The notes under the pieces are model-generated. The model saw only the letters and a program-made list of their open reading frames with translations, had not been told where the DNA came from and did no database searches. A stretch of DNA of 64,000 bases from JANQMY01 sp965227095 (GTDB taxonomy: Bacteria; Pseudomonadota; Alphaproteobacteria; JANQMY01). Positions within the stretch are counted from its first letter, which is position 1; every line of letters starts with the position of its first letter. Positions 1 to 8,366 of this stretch are shown one piece after another. Location: positions 1,798,001 to 1,862,000 of the forward strand of contig CBDDFL010000001.1 of assembly GCA_965227095.1 (NCBI GenBank), written 5' to 3'. Position numbers and translations under genes: made by a program.

Positions 1-244
1 TGATGCCATGGGTGAGTGCGGGTTTGGCAAATCCGTCCCACAGTAACTGTGCGTCAAAGTGTGTGTGCGGATCAATGAAACCCGGCGACACGACTTTGCC
101 GCCCGCATCGATCGTTTGTTCGGCCGGTTCGGCGATATTGGAAATTTTGACGATACGGCCATTTTTTACAGCGATATCGCTGCGATAGGATGGCATGCCA
201 GTACCGTCGACTATCAAACCATTTTTTATAATGAGATCGTACAC
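1..244 (-). CDS. amidohydrolase family (N-acyl-D-amino-acid deacylase-like), N-terminal fragment
   Basis: The minus strand from 244 reads GTG followed by a protein beginning YDLIIKNGLIVDG, then a glycine-rich AGGKVVSPGFIDPHTHFD segment. This is the usual N-terminus of the D-aminoacylase/dihydroorotase-like amidohydrolase superfamily, and DPHTH supplies the first metal-binding HxH pair. A strong Shine-Dalgarno (AGGAGGA) sits about 6 bases before the GTG, which decides the start. The gene leaves the window at base 1, so the length and the remaining metal ligands cannot be seen. It is the third gene of a leftward group (591-830, 286-567, this gene). Hydrolysis of an N-acyl amino acid or cyclic amide is the family expectation; the substrate is unknown. 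Confidence 0.8.
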   Translation of the reverse strand, partial: MYDLIIKNGLIVDGTGMPSYRSDIAVKNGRIVKISNIAEPAEQTIDAGGKVVSPGFIDPHTHFDAQLLWDGFAKPALTHGI

Positions 245-285
245 TTGTCTTCCTCCTGATAAGGATGGTTTTTGTTCCGGCCGAA

Positions 286-567
286 CTATTTAGGGAGGCA
301 CTTCATGGGACTTTGATCGGCAGATCCGTCGACGCCGTGGTGCCTATTCCATGAAACAGTAAGTGCATCGCGTACCCTGTCCCAGCTATGTCCGATAAGT
401 TGGTGGTGATCCTCGGCGCAGCAATTGTTCATAAGCGCGTCAGCGGCCACTTCGTCGAGGGCAATAGGCGTGCGTCCGCCATTGTCATATTTGATAACGA
501 CTTCTAAGGCCGCAACCCCATCATGAGTCGGAACAATGTGAACAGATTCGATCACTGCGGACGACAT
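286..567 (-). CDS. small hypothetical protein
   Basis: A 93-residue soluble protein beginning MSSAVIESVHIVPTHDG, with no signal peptide or membrane segment. The N-terminal half looks like a small beta-sheet domain (VAALEVVIKYDNGG) and the middle carries Cys-Cys and several His residues (NNCCAEDHHQ). I do not recognise a family. It lies 41 bases upstream of the amidohydrolase and 23 bases downstream of another small ORF on the same strand, so the three are probably cotranscribed. The start lacks a strong ribosome site. It could act with the amidohydrolase, but nothing in the sequence shows how. Confidence 0.6.
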   Translation of the reverse strand: MSSAVIESVHIVPTHDGVAALEVVIKYDNGGRTPIALDEVAADALMNNCCAEDHHQLIGHSWDRVRDALTVSWNRHHGVDGSADQSPMKCLPK

Positions 568-590
568 GAGATTTCTTGCGCCTGGCCTGC

Positions 591-830
591 CTATTGCTTC
601 AAAGGGGGTTCAACGAAAATAACGTCGCTTGGCAGGATCGGGTTGCCGTGACGCGGCGATGCTTTCGGTGCGGCCGGACGCATAAATACATGCAGGTTCC
701 AACTTTGAAGCAGACCTACAGCTTCGTCTGAGTCGGCGTCGGGCAGTTCGCGCGCTGCGATAGAAGCCCAATCGTCGCCGTCACTTGGGCGGACTGAGCG
801 GCGAACGTCAGACAAGACCGGTTTTTCCAT
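591..830 (-). CDS. small hypothetical protein
   Basis: A 79-residue protein beginning MEKPVLSDVRRSVRPSDG. The start is supported by GAGGA seven bases upstream. It is proline-rich near the C-terminus and ends PSDVIFVEPPLKQ; no signal peptide, membrane span or known motif is visible. It is the first gene of the leftward group that ends in the amidohydrolase, and the near-perfect palindrome at 928-961 lies in its promoter region. Family not recognised. Confidence 0.6.
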   Translation of the reverse strand: MEKPVLSDVRRSVRPSDGDDWASIAARELPDADSDEAVGLLQSWNLHVFMRPAAPKASPRHGNPILPSDVIFVEPPLKQ

Positions 831-927
831 AACTGTTCCTCATTCAAACGAAACAAACGCCGGTATTTCCCGATGCTCTAACCAATCAAAATGCCCAATG
901 AAGCAATCTCAATAAGCTTAGAAAACC

Positions 928-961
928 AAAACGCGTTTCAATTATTATTGAAACACGTTTT
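928..961. promoter_or_regulatory. 34-bp near-perfect palindrome, candidate repressor operator
   Basis: Two 15-bp arms (AAAACGCGTTTCAAT and ATTGAAACACGTTTT) flank a TATT spacer, with 14 of 15 positions complementary. The site sits about 100 bases upstream of the start of the 591-830 gene, in the gap after the GST gene that ends at 1029. Its right arm and following bases (TTGAAACxCGTTTTAAAAATT) recur at 6837-6857, in the divergent promoter between the MpaB-like gene and the acyl-CoA dehydrogenase. The shape fits a dimeric TetR-type repressor, but the regulator is not in the window. Confidence 0.6.
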
Positions 962-1028
962 AAAAATTATGACAACAAAAATTTCGATAAATGGCGGTAA
1001 TCACCTAGTTCTCAGCAAAGCCCAAGAG

Positions 1029-1958
1029 TTAAACCGCCATCACTTCAAATCCAGTATTTGGAAAATGCACCATAATGGACCCAGCCTGCTCATCCTCACG
1101 TAGAATGATAATCTCGTTTCGAGTCCAACTGACCAAGTTACCGGCAACCGGAACCTTACCGTAGTCGTTCGGCGCTACGGTGACTCGATCACCCTTCTTG
1201 AAATTGCAGGCAAAAAGGGCATCGACGACAGCGTCTTCCGGCGCGATGGGGGCAGACCGCTTTCCAAGTGAAAGAGCGCTCTCCGGCGTGAACTCCGAGG
1301 ACGTTCCGTGCCCGAAACTCTTCATCCGATCGAAAAAGGCGGCCGCTTTCGACCAGTTATTAAGGACAGGCGCGTTAGCGGCGTTTCCCGCAACAAACCA
1401 AAGACAGTGATAAAGACTAAAATCCGCAATGCTTGGAGTCGGACCGAACAAAAAGGGCGCCGTCAGAGAGGTGTCAAGGTTTTCCAAAACCGCTCGGAAA
1501 TCGGCTTCGGCGGCAGCCGGGTCCACGGCGACGATCGGCGCATCTTTTGATAATTCGGCCCGGTCCTTTTGAAATGCTTCTATCTCCGCTTGGGACAATC
1601 GGCTCATTTGAGCGGACACAGCCTCAGGCCGGAAATTCATGGCAACGGTGGTGCGAAAAAGTTCCGTATCTGCCCATCGGGCAACCTGCTCTGCGACGAA
1701 TCCATGTGCATACAAGGTGGTGTCGCCGGCCAGGTTGGCCAGCTTCCGGCAGATAATCTCCGTATCGCAATAGATATTAGCGCCGATCTGCATGATCGGG
1801 GTTTTGCGGTATCCGCCGGACAAGGGCATTAGATGGGGCCGGGGCATGATGTGTGGAATGATGACGGATTGCCATTCCAGTTTCAGATAACCGAAAAGAG
1901 TGCGAATTTTTTCAGAGAAAAGGCTGGTCGGGTAGTGGTGCAAAATGGGGGTCGTCAT
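1029..1958 (-). CDS. glutathione S-transferase family protein with a C-terminal extension
   Basis: 309 residues. The N-terminal 80 residues form a thioredoxin-like GST domain (HHYPTSLFSEKIRTLFGYL, with the cis-Pro region KTPIMQIG and the downstream DTE that contacts the glutathione gamma-glutamyl group). A helical GST C-domain follows to about residue 225 (SIADFSLYHCLWF). The last 70 or so residues are not part of an ordinary GST and look like a small beta-barrel (KKGDRVTVAPNDYGKVPVAG). The start overlaps the stop of the upstream GST gene by four bases, so the two are translationally coupled. In this catabolic context it may handle glutathione conjugation or isomerisation of an acyl or dicarbonyl intermediate; substrate unknown. 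Confidence 0.82.
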   Translation of the reverse strand: MTTPILHHYPTSLFSEKIRTLFGYLKLEWQSVIIPHIMPRPHLMPLSGGYRKTPIMQIGANIYCDTEIICRKLANLAGDTTLYAHGFVAEQVARWADTELFRTTVAMNFRPEAVSAQMSRLSQAEIEAFQKDRAELSKDAPIVAVDPAAAEADFRAVLENLDTSLTAPFLFGPTPSIADFSLYHCLWFVAGNAANAPVLNNWSKAAAFFDRMKSFGHGTSSEFTPESALSLGKRSAPIAPEDAVVDALFACNFKKGDRVTVAPNDYGKVPVAGNLVSWTRNEIIILREDEQAGSIMVHFPNTGFEVMAV

Positions 1959-2731
1959 GCAAAGCTCCCGTTAAAACGAATATTTCCAGCTGCAAGACCG
2001 GTCGAGACCACGTCGATTCCACCTGCGCGTAACATCCATTCTAGACGGTGATCGCGGTATTCCCGCTTAAAACCCCCCGCGATTGCGGCCTTCATCGTGA
2101 CCGGATCCAGCACTGCTTCCAGTGCGGCTTTTGCTACCTTTTTTACGTCGTCGCGTTTATTGATTCGGGAATGCCACTCCGCGAGCCGCGTCCCCTCCGA
2201 CGGCGCAATGTAGGATCGGCTGGCGCCGTTGACGAACGGCACCACGCAAATGTCACCCCAGCCATAGCTGTCGCCGTTGAACCATCCGTACTTAGACAAG
2301 CGAGGCTCAAGCCATTTGTACCAGCCCCGAATTTGATCTTCCGCATACTTGCATAGGCGATCGGCTTCGGCGCCTTCCGCACGACCGAAAACCAGAATTT
2401 CGCCAAGCGCCCAAGTATTTGCCTCAAAGTGGGTATCCATCACATCTTCGATCAGGCGCACCTGAGCCCGTTCAAAGGAATCTGACGGCAGGAGGTGGGG
2501 GTCCGGCCAGGTTTCATCTATATATGCACCGATCACGGATGATTGATAAAGACTTCGGTCTTCGTGAATGAGTGCCGGTACTTCGCCCCTGGGACTGACG
2601 GAGAGGAACGTGTCCAGATCAGCGGTGCCGATGGGGTGTTCGACGGTAAATGGAATATTTTTGTAGTGGAGCGCAAGCTTAACTTTTTGCGCATAGGGAG
2701 AGAGGGGGTGCTCCAAAACGGTGACGGTCAT
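1955..2731 (-). CDS. glutathione S-transferase family protein
   Basis: 258 residues with an N-terminal GST thioredoxin fold (VTVLEHPLSPYAQKVKLALH, then SPRGEVPALIHEDRSLYQSS containing the cis-Pro and the Ser that binds the gamma-glutamyl part of glutathione). A helical C-domain follows (NGDSYGWGDICVVPFV). The C-terminal 45 residues extend past the usual GST end. It overlaps the next GST gene by four bases and lies 67 bases downstream of the acyl-CoA ligase on the same strand. Cytosolic. Adjacent paired GSTs suggest two steps on the same glutathione adduct or a heterodimer, which is inference. Confidence 0.85.
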   Translation of the reverse strand: MTVTVLEHPLSPYAQKVKLALHYKNIPFTVEHPIGTADLDTFLSVSPRGEVPALIHEDRSLYQSSVIGAYIDETWPDPHLLPSDSFERAQVRLIEDVMDTHFEANTWALGEILVFGRAEGAEADRLCKYAEDQIRGWYKWLEPRLSKYGWFNGDSYGWGDICVVPFVNGASRSYIAPSEGTRLAEWHSRINKRDDVKKVAKAALEAVLDPVTMKAAIAGGFKREYRDHRLEWMLRAGGIDVVSTGLAAGNIRFNGSFA

Positions 2732-2798
2732 GTACTTTCCTTGAGCCCGCTCGGGCCGTCCCGGCGGGCATCGTATGGGTTTACAGACACGCGATCGG

Positions 2799-4400
2799 CT
2801 AGTTGACGGCGCGGTCCCGGCCGGCCCAATAGGGCGCTCTTAAATCCTTTTTCAGGATTTTACCTGAGGCGTTCCGGGGAAGTGCGTCCACAAAATCAAC
2901 ACTCTTAGGCGCCTTGAAAGCCGCAATCCGGGAGCGTGCAAAAGTGAGGATTGACTCGGCATCTGCAGATGTGCCTGGTTTCAAGGCGACCACAGCTTTA
3001 ACCGCCTCACCCCATTTATCGTCTGGAACACCGATGATCGCGACTTCCGCCACATCCGGGTGTCCGTATACGGCATTTTCCACTTCCGCAGGATAAATGT
3101 TTTCCCCTCCAGAGATGATCATGTCTTTGACCCGGTCGTGAATATACAAGTAGCCGTCTTCGTCCATGTATCCTGCATCGCCAGTGCGAAGCCAGCCTTG
3201 GTCATCAATGGTTTTTTTCGTTGCATCGTCTAGGTTCCAATAGCCTGCCATGTTTGCTTTGGAACGCGTGGCAACCTCGCCCACTTCCCTCGCGGGCAAG
3301 GTATTCCCATTGTCATCAATGATCTTGATCTCGACTCCCGGCATGGGAAGACCAGCGGACCTCATGCGCTCATTTCCGTTCGGGTCATGGTCTTCCGGAG
3401 GTAGATACACGATGGTTCCGCATGTCTCGGTCATGCCGTATTGCTGGCAGAAGCCACAGCCAAAGACCTCCATGCACTCACGAAGCAAATCAACAGGAAT
3501 GGGGGAGGCGCCGTACATGATGTATTTCAACCGGCTGTAATCCACCTCCCGTGCTCGCGGTTGGTTCACGACAATCTGGAGAGCGGCCGGTACCATGAAC
3601 ATTTTCGAAATGCCTTCCTGTTCGATGAAGTCAAGCACGGTATAAGGATCAAACTCTCGCGCTACGACTCCGCGAGCGCCGTTGTAAAGGCCCACAAGTC
3701 CCCAGCCGGTACCACCAATATGGCCGACCGGCATGGCGACTAAGCTAACATCGGTCGGCCCCCATTCGTTCCATTCCATCTGTGCCTTGACGGCTTCTTT
3801 GCGGCCACCAAGCAGATTATCATTCGTCAGCATGGCGCCTTTTGGCCGGCCGGTGGTACCGGATGTATACAATTGAACGGCCACGTCGCTTGGTGAGACG
3901 ATGACTCCGGGATCCGAGTCTGGCTGGGAATCGCGCCAGGATTCGAAGCCGGCTGAACTCTTGTCTTCCATTTCGACTAAGCGCGGTGGAGTGTCCATTT
4001 CGCCAAGCGCCATTTGGACGGCACCCACAACTTCTGGTCCGGCGAAAACGAGGGATCCGCGACCATCGCCCATGATGTATGCGATCTCGGCAGGCGCTAA
4101 CCGCCAGCCGATGGGAAGTGTCACCGCCCCGATTTTAGCGGCGCCGAACAACAGTTCAAAATAATGGTCAGAGTTTTTGCCCACATAGGCGACACGCTCA
4201 CCTTTTTTGACTCCCTCGGCCAAGAGTGCGTTGGCAATCTGGTTGGTGTGTCGGTCGAATTCAGCAAAGGTGGTGTCCCGGCCTTCGAACCGCAGCGCGA
4301 TCGAATCTCCGCGTTCGCGTGCGTGGAACCGTGCAATGTCGCCCAGCGTGGGCATCTGATCGAAATCGTCAAGGCTAAGTCGGGCTGCATTATCCGTCAT
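2799..4400 (-). CDS. acyl-CoA synthetase (AMP-forming, class I adenylate-forming family)
   Basis: 533 residues, typical of fatty-acyl or aryl-CoA ligases. The phosphate-binding motif YTSGTTGRPKGAM lies near residue 180, the adenine-binding YGMTETCG near 310, the hinge region TGDAGYMDEDGYLYIHDRVKD near 405 and the catalytic lysine near the C-terminus in PRNASGKILKKDL. It activates a carboxylic acid to its acyl-CoA through an acyl-adenylate. The start has a good Shine-Dalgarno (GGGAGG). It is preceded by 245 bases without a gene and followed by two GST genes and, upstream, two more acyl-CoA enzymes. The pathway looks like CoA-dependent breakdown of an uncommon acid; chain length cannot be read from the sequence. 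Confidence 0.93.
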   Translation of the reverse strand: MTDNAARLSLDDFDQMPTLGDIARFHARERGDSIALRFEGRDTTFAEFDRHTNQIANALLAEGVKKGERVAYVGKNSDHYFELLFGAAKIGAVTLPIGWRLAPAEIAYIMGDGRGSLVFAGPEVVGAVQMALGEMDTPPRLVEMEDKSSAGFESWRDSQPDSDPGVIVSPSDVAVQLYTSGTTGRPKGAMLTNDNLLGGRKEAVKAQMEWNEWGPTDVSLVAMPVGHIGGTGWGLVGLYNGARGVVAREFDPYTVLDFIEQEGISKMFMVPAALQIVVNQPRAREVDYSRLKYIMYGASPIPVDLLRECMEVFGCGFCQQYGMTETCGTIVYLPPEDHDPNGNERMRSAGLPMPGVEIKIIDDNGNTLPAREVGEVATRSKANMAGYWNLDDATKKTIDDQGWLRTGDAGYMDEDGYLYIHDRVKDMIISGGENIYPAEVENAVYGHPDVAEVAIIGVPDDKWGEAVKAVVALKPGTSADAESILTFARSRIAAFKAPKSVDFVDALPRNASGKILKKDLRAPYWAGRDRAVN

Positions 4401-4645
4401 GTCACTATTCCTCCCAGGGTGTTGGCTAGAAACTTGTTATTCAGGCACGGAGCCGGATTGCTCTTTCTATGTTACTCACTGTTTTTACGAATTCTTTTCC
4501 CTCCAAGATTGGTGGGATGGGTCAATGAGCAAACTAAATGCTTGGCGCTCACACCTTTATCCGAACACGTACTTTCTTTGCCGGATCAAATACAATTCTG
4601 TGCGCGCTCGGCGTCGCACTATTCCGGATCCTGTTATAGACCGTC

Positions 4646-5854
4646 TTAAAGTCCCAACTGACCTTTTGCGAGAATGTTACGTTGAATCTCATTGGAGCCT
4701 GCATAAATAGAGCCGGCCCGATCATTCAGATACTTCGCGCTGGCTGTGACCGAGTGTTCAGGTCCGACCAAAGAATTACCAGTGGGGGGAGCATTGACCA
4801 CGGGTCCGCCGGGATTTGAGTGATGGGGTTGAAAGGGCACTGCATAGACACCGGCATATTCCAGCACCAGTTCTGTAATGTGTTGGCTGAGCTCGGTTCC
4901 TTTTATCTTCATCATTGATCCCTTCAAACCTGGCGTGCCAAGGCCTGACAATTCGGACATGAGCTGCAATTCGGCGGCTTCCAAGGCGCGAGCCTGTGTC
5001 TCGGCCGAAGCGATCTTGGTGGCAAACTGCGAATCGAGAGCACCATCTTCGGCGGCCTTCTTTCTGAGGGCGGACAGTCGCGTCAACAACCGGGGGCCAT
5101 AGGCAGATCCGCCGCGCTCAAATTCCAGAAGGTATTTGGCTACAGTCCAACCGCCATTGATCTCGCCGACCACATTGGTTTTCGGCACGCGGACATCCGT
5201 GAAGAAGAGGGTGTTCTGAATGTGTTCGCCCGATGTCATAATAATAGGGTCTACACCGACGCCTGGTGTTTTCATATCGATCAGAAGGAATGTAATACCC
5301 TCCTGTTTCTTGTCGGTTGTTTCTGTACGGACAAGGCAGAAGCACATGTTTGCTTCGTGTCCGTGAGTGGTCCAGAGCTTCTGGCCGTTACAAACGAAAT
5401 CGTCGCGGTCCTCGACCGCCGACATGGTCAAGGCGGCAAGATCCGACCCTGCGTGGGGTTCTGAATAGCCTTGGCACCAGAAGTCGTCGCCCGACAGTAT
5501 CCGGGGAAGGAAGTAGTCTTTTTGTGCGTCGGACCCGTGTCCGATGAGGGCGGGGCCGCACATAGAAATCCCCATGGGGGACAGTGGCGGCGCGCCGGCT
5601 CGGGCCATTTCCACGTCAAAGATATAGTGTTGGGCAATCGTCCAGTTGCAACCTCCATAGGCTTCCGGCCAGGAAGGAGCAGCCCACCCCCGGCGCACCA
5701 AAATCGCTTGCCAGGCGAGGGCGACTTCTTTTTCCGCATAGACACTGGTCATCCGTTCGGCATAACGCCTTAAGTCGTCCGTGAGATTGTCCGCTAGGAA
5801 ATCCCGCACTTCTTCCCGGAATGCTTCTTCGTCTGCTGAAAAATCCAGGTTCAT
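4646..5854 (-). CDS. acyl-CoA dehydrogenase
   Basis: 402 residues with the complete acyl-CoA dehydrogenase fold: helical N-domain, middle beta-domain (WCQGYSEPHAGSDLAALTM, the FAD-contacting segment near residue 130) and C-terminal helical domain ending YAGSNEIQRNILAKGQLGL. It oxidises an acyl-CoA at the alpha-beta bond and passes electrons to ETF. The sequence resembles the FadE-type subfamilies found in steroid and branched-acid degradation, where two different chains often form heteromers. Its start lies 2 bases after the stop of the MpaB-like gene, so the two are cotranscribed. Confidence 0.92.
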   Translation of the reverse strand: MNLDFSADEEAFREEVRDFLADNLTDDLRRYAERMTSVYAEKEVALAWQAILVRRGWAAPSWPEAYGGCNWTIAQHYIFDVEMARAGAPPLSPMGISMCGPALIGHGSDAQKDYFLPRILSGDDFWCQGYSEPHAGSDLAALTMSAVEDRDDFVCNGQKLWTTHGHEANMCFCLVRTETTDKKQEGITFLLIDMKTPGVGVDPIIMTSGEHIQNTLFFTDVRVPKTNVVGEINGGWTVAKYLLEFERGGSAYGPRLLTRLSALRKKAAEDGALDSQFATKIASAETQARALEAAELQLMSELSGLGTPGLKGSMMKIKGTELSQHITELVLEYAGVYAVPFQPHHSNPGGPVVNAPPTGNSLVGPEHSVTASAKYLNDRAGSIYAGSNEIQRNILAKGQLGL

Positions 5855-5856
5855 GA

Positions 5857-6789
5857 TTATGCCTCGGTGGGAGCCAGATCGGCTTTACTATGCGCCAATA
5901 AGCGTTCCTGCGCTGAGGTGGACATCCAGGGAAATCTGCGCGGCAACCCAAGACGCGCCGACGCGTCGGCTGCTGGACTTTTGAGGTTGGGTGTTTTTTC
6001 TGCGATCAAGCCCATCGTCTTTACTGCAAGATGGCCACGCCACGTCAAATCGTACTCGGACCCAAGTTCTAATCGCTCACGCACACTTGTCGGCAGTATG
6101 TCCACCGCGGCGTGAACCAAGCAGCGCTTCAGTGCCGTGGGGATGCCCGGCGCTGATTTCCCGGACCGCATGATGTCAAGAAACTCTGTATTGATGGGAT
6201 GCGGTTCAAAATCCGGCAGCATCTTGTCCATCATGGCGTTAAAGTCGGCCATTGAGCTGACGGGGTTCTCAACGCCGTAAAGTCTGGCGACGGCTTCGCC
6301 TTCCTGGAAATATTGGGTCTGTTCTGCCTCCGACAGCGGCTGTACAAACTGGTGGTAGGCATTCATGAAGCCGTAGGCGGCGGTGGCACTAACCCAGTCG
6401 AGCAGTTCTACATCAAGGGCTTTGTAGGGAGTGCCAGACGGCGTGTTGCCTTCAACTTTCGCATGCATGTTTGTGACGCCCTGGATAACTCGACGGGCGG
6501 CACTCTGGGGCCCGTAAACGCCAACCATGGCAGCGATGCCAGTGCGACGAGAGCGGCCTATTGGATCTGACTTAAAAACGGAATGGTCCCAGACACCGGA
6601 TCGAATACGGGCATCCGCAAATTCCAGAAGAACCGCGCAGATGCCGCCGATGCCCAAGGCTATCGGGTTTTTGAAGACCCGCCAGGAAACTGAGTCTGGC
6701 GCTGCGAACGCCGGCTCTCCATAGGGGGCGGTGTAGTCAATTCGCCAACCGAGATACGTTTCCATTGTGTCTATCCATTTTTGCGTCAC
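5857..6789 (-). CDS. oxygenase MpaB family / DUF2236 protein
   Basis: 310 residues matching the DUF2236 (MpaB / latex-clearing-protein-like) superfamily. The features are an N-terminal SVSWRVFKNPIALGIGGICAVLLEFADARIR segment (residues about 34-65), RVIQGVTNMHAKVEG near 100 and the central helix VSATAAYGFMNAYHQFV near 132. Members are haem b proteins; LCP cleaves polyisoprene and MpaB cleaves a farnesyl chain. His residues for haem binding are plausible in MHAKVEG and NAYHQFV. Start: a GTG at 6789 gives the longest frame; ATG at 6765 is an alternative and neither has a strong ribosome site. First gene of the leftward acyl-CoA operon. It may oxidise an unsaturated or isoprenoid side chain (inference). 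Confidence 0.8.
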   Translation of the reverse strand: MTQKWIDTMETYLGWRIDYTAPYGEPAFAAPDSVSWRVFKNPIALGIGGICAVLLEFADARIRSGVWDHSVFKSDPIGRSRRTGIAAMVGVYGPQSAARRVIQGVTNMHAKVEGNTPSGTPYKALDVELLDWVSATAAYGFMNAYHQFVQPLSEAEQTQYFQEGEAVARLYGVENPVSSMADFNAMMDKMLPDFEPHPINTEFLDIMRSGKSAPGIPTALKRCLVHAAVDILPTSVRERLELGSEYDLTWRGHLAVKTMGLIAEKTPNLKSPAADASARLGLPRRFPWMSTSAQERLLAHSKADLAPTEA

Positions 6790-6825
6790 AAAAGAGACTG
6801 ATTAATTGGCACATCGCAAACTCAC

Positions 6826-6866
6826 TTTCAAGCAACTTGAAACGCGTTTTAAAAATTTGTTATAAA
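6826..6866 (+). promoter_or_regulatory. promoter with overlapping palindromic operator
   Basis: TTTCAAG-CAA-CTTGAAA at 6826-6842 is a perfect 7-bp inverted repeat. Its right half provides a -35 hexamer TTGAAA (6837-6842), followed after 18 bases by TATAAA (6861-6866), a good sigma-70 promoter for the acyl-CoA dehydrogenase at 7020. The stretch from 6837 shares TTGAAACxCGTTTTAAAAATT with the palindrome at 928-961. A repressor bound here would block the -35 box and could also control the leftward operon that starts at 6789. Confidence 0.6.
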
Positions 6867-7019
6867 CAATTTCGGATAAGGCGTCTGATGCACTCACGCT
6901 GCAGTTTTGTTTCAATATCGACCGGCATCTCGTATCCGCAGATCTATGGGCGATTGGCGCAATCCCCACATCACTGAACCCTACCAGCGCCAAATGGCGA
7001 CCACTGAAGGAGCGAATGA

Positions 7020-8318
7020 ATGACCGATAATCCCAACGGCGAAACCAATTACGATTTGCCGAAAGAGCTCATCGCCTATTTGGCCGAGTTAGATGATTTC
7101 ATCGAGAAAGAAATCAAACCGCTTGAAAATGAAAACGATAACATCCGGTTCTTCGATCATCGCCGCGAGGACGCACGAACGGATTGGGACCGGAAAGGCC
7201 TTCCCAATGAAGAGTGGGAGGCACTGCTTGAGGAGGCCAAGCGCCGTGCCGATGCGGCTGGCCATTTCCGCTACCCGTTCCCGAGAGAATATGGCGGCAA
7301 CGACGGTACTAACTTTGGCATGGCAGTTATCCGCGAGCATCTCGCCGCAAAGGGATTGGGCCTGCATAACGACCTGCAAAACGAACATTCTATTGTAGGC
7401 AATAATGTTGGCTTGCTCCTTATGCTGAACTATGGGACCGAAGAGCAAAAGGCCGATTGGGTGGATGACCTCTTGAATCGCCGCCGTGGCTTTGCTTTCG
7501 GTATTACCGAACCCAATCATGGCTCCGATGCCACGCATATGGAAACCACGGCGGTCCGCGATGGGAATGAGTGGGTCATTAACGGGGAGAAGACGTGGAA
7601 CACAGGCATTCACAGCGCAAAATTCGACATGATCATGGCACGGACGAGCGGTGAGGCCGGCGATGGCCATGGCATCACTGCGTTCCTGACACCGACGGAC
7701 GCGCCGGGCTTTAAGGTCGAAGAATATCTCTGGACCTTTAATATGCCCACGGATCACGCCCATGTGTCCTTTAAAGATGTGCGCGTCCCTCACTCGGCGA
7801 TTTTTGGGGGCGAGGGGAGAGGCCTCCAAATTGTGCAGCATTTCTTCAACGAAAACCGGATCCGTCAGGCCGCATCCAGCCTGGGGGCAGCGCAATTCTG
7901 CGTGAATGAGGCCGTACGCTACGCCCAAGAGCGTAAGCCTTTTGGCAAACCGTTGTCGACAAATCAGGGGATCCAATTCCCGCTGGTAGAACTAAACACC
8001 CAATGTGCAATGGTGCGTGCGCTCATCCGGCAAACCGCGTGGGAAATGGACAAATACGGGGCCTTTTCGGCGTCCGACAAAGTCTCCATGTGTAACTACT
8101 ATGCCAATCGGTTGTGTTGCGATGCGGCTGACCGCGCCATGCAAGTCTTCGGCGGCCTCGGCTATTCCCGCCATCAGCCGTTTGAACACATCTACCGCCA
8201 CCATCGACGTTACCGCATTACAGAGGGGGCGGAAGAGATCCAGATGCGTCGTGTAGCCGGCTATATGTTCGGATATATGAGCCAGCGCGCTCCAAAGGGT
8301 GTGCAGGAAGACAAGTAG
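7020..8318 (+). CDS. acyl-CoA dehydrogenase family protein
   Basis: 432 residues. FAFGITEPNHGSDATHMET (near residue 160) is the FAD-binding loop, GEKTWNTGIHSAKFDM follows, and the C-terminal domain carries MQVFGGLGYSRHQPFEHIYR and ITEGAEEIQMRRVAG, the signature end of the family. The N-terminal 60 residues are longer and more charged than in standard members. GAAGGAGCGA just upstream supports the start. It is divergent from the MpaB-acyl-CoA dehydrogenase operon and shares its operator region. A rho-independent terminator follows at 8330, so it is probably a single-gene transcript. Substrate unknown. Confidence 0.92.
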   Translation: MTDNPNGETNYDLPKELIAYLAELDDFIEKEIKPLENENDNIRFFDHRREDARTDWDRKGLPNEEWEALLEEAKRRADAAGHFRYPFPREYGGNDGTNFGMAVIREHLAAKGLGLHNDLQNEHSIVGNNVGLLLMLNYGTEEQKADWVDDLLNRRRGFAFGITEPNHGSDATHMETTAVRDGNEWVINGEKTWNTGIHSAKFDMIMARTSGEAGDGHGITAFLTPTDAPGFKVEEYLWTFNMPTDHAHVSFKDVRVPHSAIFGGEGRGLQIVQHFFNENRIRQAASSLGAAQFCVNEAVRYAQERKPFGKPLSTNQGIQFPLVELNTQCAMVRALIRQTAWEMDKYGAFSASDKVSMCNYYANRLCCDAADRAMQVFGGLGYSRHQPFEHIYRHHRRYRITEGAEEIQMRRVAGYMFGYMSQRAPKGVQEDK

Positions 8319-8329
8319 AAAAAAGGTAT

Positions 8330-8366
8330 AGAAAGGTTTGTTCAACCTTTCTGATCCGCCTTTTTT
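8330..8366 (+). terminator. rho-independent terminator of the acyl-CoA dehydrogenase gene
   Basis: AGAAAGGTT-TGTTC-AACCTTTCT forms a perfect 9-bp stem (8330-8352), followed eight bases later by a run of six T (8361-8366). It lies 12 bases after the stop at 8318. Confidence 0.75.

Noticed and set aside
891..1103. 70-codon rightward open frame over the palindrome
   Set aside because: It overlaps the end of the GST gene on the other strand, has no ribosome site, and consists mostly of the operator region.
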